Shown: positions 42,147 to 43,754 of the stretch, piece by piece
Layout of the letters: every line of letters starts with the position of its first letter
How positions within the stretch are numbered: the stretch's first letter is position 1
Assembly (NCBI GenBank): GCA_002431345.1
Contig: DJEN01000094.1
Location: 5,359 to 49,112, forward strand
DNA length: 43,754 nucleotides
Source of the DNA: Megasphaera sp. UBA5897
GTDB taxonomy: Bacteria > Bacillota > Negativicutes > Veillonellales > Megasphaeraceae
Reading direction: 5' to 3'
The notes under the pieces: model-generated
What the model saw: only the letters and a program-made list of their open reading frames with translations
The model's database searches: none
Told to the model about the DNA's origin: nothing
Made by a program: the position numbers and the translations under genes

Positions 42147-42977
42147 ATGAGTGACTATATGATTGCAATCATATTGGGGATTGTGGAAGGGGTTACAGAA
42201 TATCTGCCTGTATCTTCGACAGGCCATATGATTTTGGTCGGCGACTGGCTGGGATTTGACGGCCCGCGGGCAAGCGTGTTTGAAGTATTTATTCAGTTAG
42301 GTGCTATTTTATCGGTTCTTTTAATTTATAAAGAAAAATTTATCCGTATGCTGAAGCAGTACCGCTGCTGGAATTTGTTGAAAAAAGAAAATTGGTGCCG
42401 CAATGATACGGGGCTGACGTTAGCCCATGTAGCTGTCGGGATTGTACCGGTCATGTGCATCGGGTATTTGGCACACCATGCGATTAAGGCATATCTTTTT
42501 TCTGCAGGGACAGTTATTATTGGCTTGATTATCGGCGGTATTTTCATGCTGGCAGCTGAAAAGGCAAAGATGCGGATTGTTTGCAATGATGTAGAAAAAA
42601 TGACTATTATGCAGGCTTTTCTCGTTGGTGCGTTTCAAATTTGTGCTTTGTGGCCCGGATTTTCCCGCTCTGGTTCTACGATTGCCGGCGGTCTGTTCTT
42701 GGGGCTGAGCCGTAAAGCAGCGGCGGACTTTTCTTTTATTATTGCTGTGCCGGTCATGATTATTGCTTGTTTTTACGACTTGCTGAAAAGCTTGAATGAT
42801 TTAAACAGCAATGATTTGGTCATGATTGCGATTGGGTTTGTCGTAGCTTTTGTCGTAGCGTATATATCTGTATTATGGTTTTTGCGCTTCTTAAACAAAT
42901 CGACATTGACCTCCTTTGCTTGTTATCGGTTCTTGGTTGCGATTATTTCATTCGCATACTTTTTCATTCTGAAATAA
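42147..42977 (+). CDS. uppP: Undecaprenyl-diphosphatase
   Basis: A 276-residue membrane enzyme (BacA/UppP family) that removes one phosphate from undecaprenyl diphosphate and so recycles the carrier lipid of cell-wall synthesis; it also gives bacitracin tolerance. Family motifs are GIVEGVTEYLPVSSTGHM and PGFSRSGSTI, and about eight helices are visible. ATG at 42147 lies 11 bases after AGGAG; ATG at 42138 is only 2 bases from it, so I prefer the later one. It stands alone with a long perfect hairpin behind. Confidence 0.96.
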   Translation: MSDYMIAIILGIVEGVTEYLPVSSTGHMILVGDWLGFDGPRASVFEVFIQLGAILSVLLIYKEKFIRMLKQYRCWNLLKKENWCRNDTGLTLAHVAVGIVPVMCIGYLAHHAIKAYLFSAGTVIIGLIIGGIFMLAAEKAKMRIVCNDVEKMTIMQAFLVGAFQICALWPGFSRSGSTIAGGLFLGLSRKAAADFSFIIAVPVMIIACFYDLLKSLNDLNSNDLVMIAIGFVVAFVVAYISVLWFLRFLNKSTLTSFACYRFLVAIISFAYFFILK

Positions 42978-42993
42978 CTATATACTGTATATA

Positions 42994-43046
42994 AAAATGG
43001 CTGTAACAAAATGAGAACTTTTCATCCATTTTGTTACAGCCATTTT
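42994..43046. terminator. Terminator after uppP, long perfect hairpin
   Basis: AAAATGGCTGTAACAAAATG (42994-43013) pairs without mismatch to 43027-43046, 20 pairs with a 13-base loop. T-rich sequence lies on both sides, so it can serve both convergent genes. Confidence 0.88.
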
Positions 43047-43123
43047 ACTATATTGTTTTACGGGTATATATATAACTGGCAGCGTGATGTTAAGCTGCAT
43101 ACAAAAAAACTAAAAACGTTTGC

Positions 43124-43149
43124 AAAAAAACAGGGCACATGACAGCCCC
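43124..43149 (-). terminator. Terminator of the reverse-strand gene at the window end
   Basis: Reverse strand GGGGCTG-TCATG-TGCCCTG forms a short stem followed by TTTTTTT. Confidence 0.75.
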
Positions 43150-43163
43150 TTTGCTACAGCCTA

Positions 43164-43631
43164 TCAGTGTGCAGGTGCTGACAGGTTAGCGAAAGCGGCA
43201 GAGATTTCATCAATAAACGGTTTGGGATCGGCGTCAGCAGGCAAATCACGCAGAATGCTCTGCATCATGTTGGGATAAAACAGATTTACGCCCTGCATGT
43301 AGACATAGTAATAATACTGCAGGGTATGGTCGCCATTGAGGATAAGCGGTGCCGTTTCATCGTTTACGGAAAACGCCAAGTCATAAAAATCGAGCAGTTC
43401 TTGTTTGAAACGGTTTAAATCGAGTTTGTTTTCACTGTAGTCCTGCAGCAAATTGGAACCCATTTCAGCAAGTGAATCTGAAAGGGCATTAGCTTTTTGG
43501 GGAAGAGACACGTGATTGTCTTCCATAATATGATGAAGCGTATGCAGTGAACTGATGAGAGATTCACAGAAAAAATTGAAGGTAAATAATCCTTCTGAAC
43601 CTGTAAGGTTGGTAAATGTATAAGCATCCAT
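43164..43631 (-). CDS. Hypothetical protein of 155 residues, helical
   Basis: ATG at 43631 follows AAAGGAGAAC. The product has no signal peptide or membrane helix. It appears all-helical, with an early FNFFCESLISSLHTLHHIM stretch, an acidic middle, and QYYYYVYMQGVNLFYPNMM near residue 110, rich in Tyr. The end ISAAFANLSAPAH is not conserved in any family I know. It has its own promoter (reverse TGCTATAAT, 43673-43665) and terminator. I do not recognise the family and propose no function. Confidence 0.75.
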   Translation of the reverse strand: MDAYTFTNLTGSEGLFTFNFFCESLISSLHTLHHIMEDNHVSLPQKANALSDSLAEMGSNLLQDYSENKLDLNRFKQELLDFYDLAFSVNDETAPLILNGDHTLQYYYYVYMQGVNLFYPNMMQSILRDLPADADPKPFIDEISAAFANLSAPAH

Positions 43632-43664
43632 ACGTTGTTCTCCTTTTCATCGGTAAGATACTTT

Positions 43665-43673
43665 ATTATAGCA
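43665..43673 (-). promoter_or_regulatory. Extended -10 promoter of the 155-residue protein gene
   Basis: Reverse strand TGCTATAAT (TG-C-TATAAT), 34 bases before the start codon. Confidence 0.5.
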
Positions 43674-43754
43674 TAAATTCGTGAAAATGAATTGAGTCCT
43701 GCTGGGGAATATGGTAACATGATATAAGACTTGATATCTAGACAATACAGAAAG

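Noticed and set aside
1..43754. Insertion sequences, prophage genes, toxin-antitoxin pairs or CRISPR arrays
   Set aside because: No transposase, integrase, phage structural gene, repeat-spacer pattern or paired small genes were seen.

Overview
The window looks like a chromosomal stretch from an anaerobic, diderm Firmicute of the class Negativicutes, most like Veillonellaceae such as Megasphaera. The support is a complete Rnf complex, a flavodiiron protein, lactate/glycolate-type FAD oxidase, Firmicutes gene order (divIC - S1 protein - tilS - hpt - ftsH, then coaX - dusB - greA - lysS), and a secreted protein with BamE-like repeats that suits an outer-membrane organism. The genus is inference. 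I see no IS element, phage gene or CRISPR array, and gene orientation and codon use look even throughout.

Layout. 1-2.3 kb: end of a spermidine synthase gene, a His-Gln-Lys tRNA cluster behind a near-consensus promoter, and a reverse-strand NhaD antiporter. 2.5-8.5 kb: a universal stress protein, a three-gene membrane cassette (DUF2157, GDYXXLXY protein, LppM-like protein), the flavodiiron protein FprA and a 51-codon ORF with a strong ribosome binding site. 8.7-14.6 kb: a radical SAM plus DUF4130 pair linked to DNA modification or repair, then DUF1934-argS and pyrG. 15.0-21.5 kb: rnfCDGEAB plus apbE, read from one strong promoter through a 340-nt leader full of base-paired stems. 21.6-28 kb: an Lrp regulator, a dipeptide epimerase, a ferredoxin-type protein divergent from a Crp/Fnr regulator, ribBA under an FMN riboswitch, and a GlcD-type oxidase. 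28-39 kb: housekeeping genes for division, tRNA modification, purine salvage, proteolysis, biotin, CoA, transcription and lysyl-tRNA. 39-43.7 kb: an esterase, the BamE-like-repeat protein, an orphan P-loop protein resembling BrxF of BREX-3 systems, uppP and an unrecognised gene.

How it fits together. Rnf couples ferredoxin:NAD+ oxidoreduction to ion transport. ApbE, encoded at the operon end, would attach FMN to the Thr sites visible in RnfD and RnfG. RibBA, under FMN control 3.6 kb away, starts flavin synthesis, and NhaD could use or balance a sodium gradient. FprA and the Crp/Fnr-ferredoxin pair fit oxygen or nitrosative stress handling.

The items most worth checking are the structured rnf leader, a family of five intergenic hairpins sharing a 17-nt core, terminator-like hairpins just downstream of the promoters of greA and of the BamE-like gene, a Crp-geometry operator between the divergent regulator and ferredoxin genes, and the orphan BrxF-like protein. 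All calls come from reading the sequence; no database search or folding program was run.
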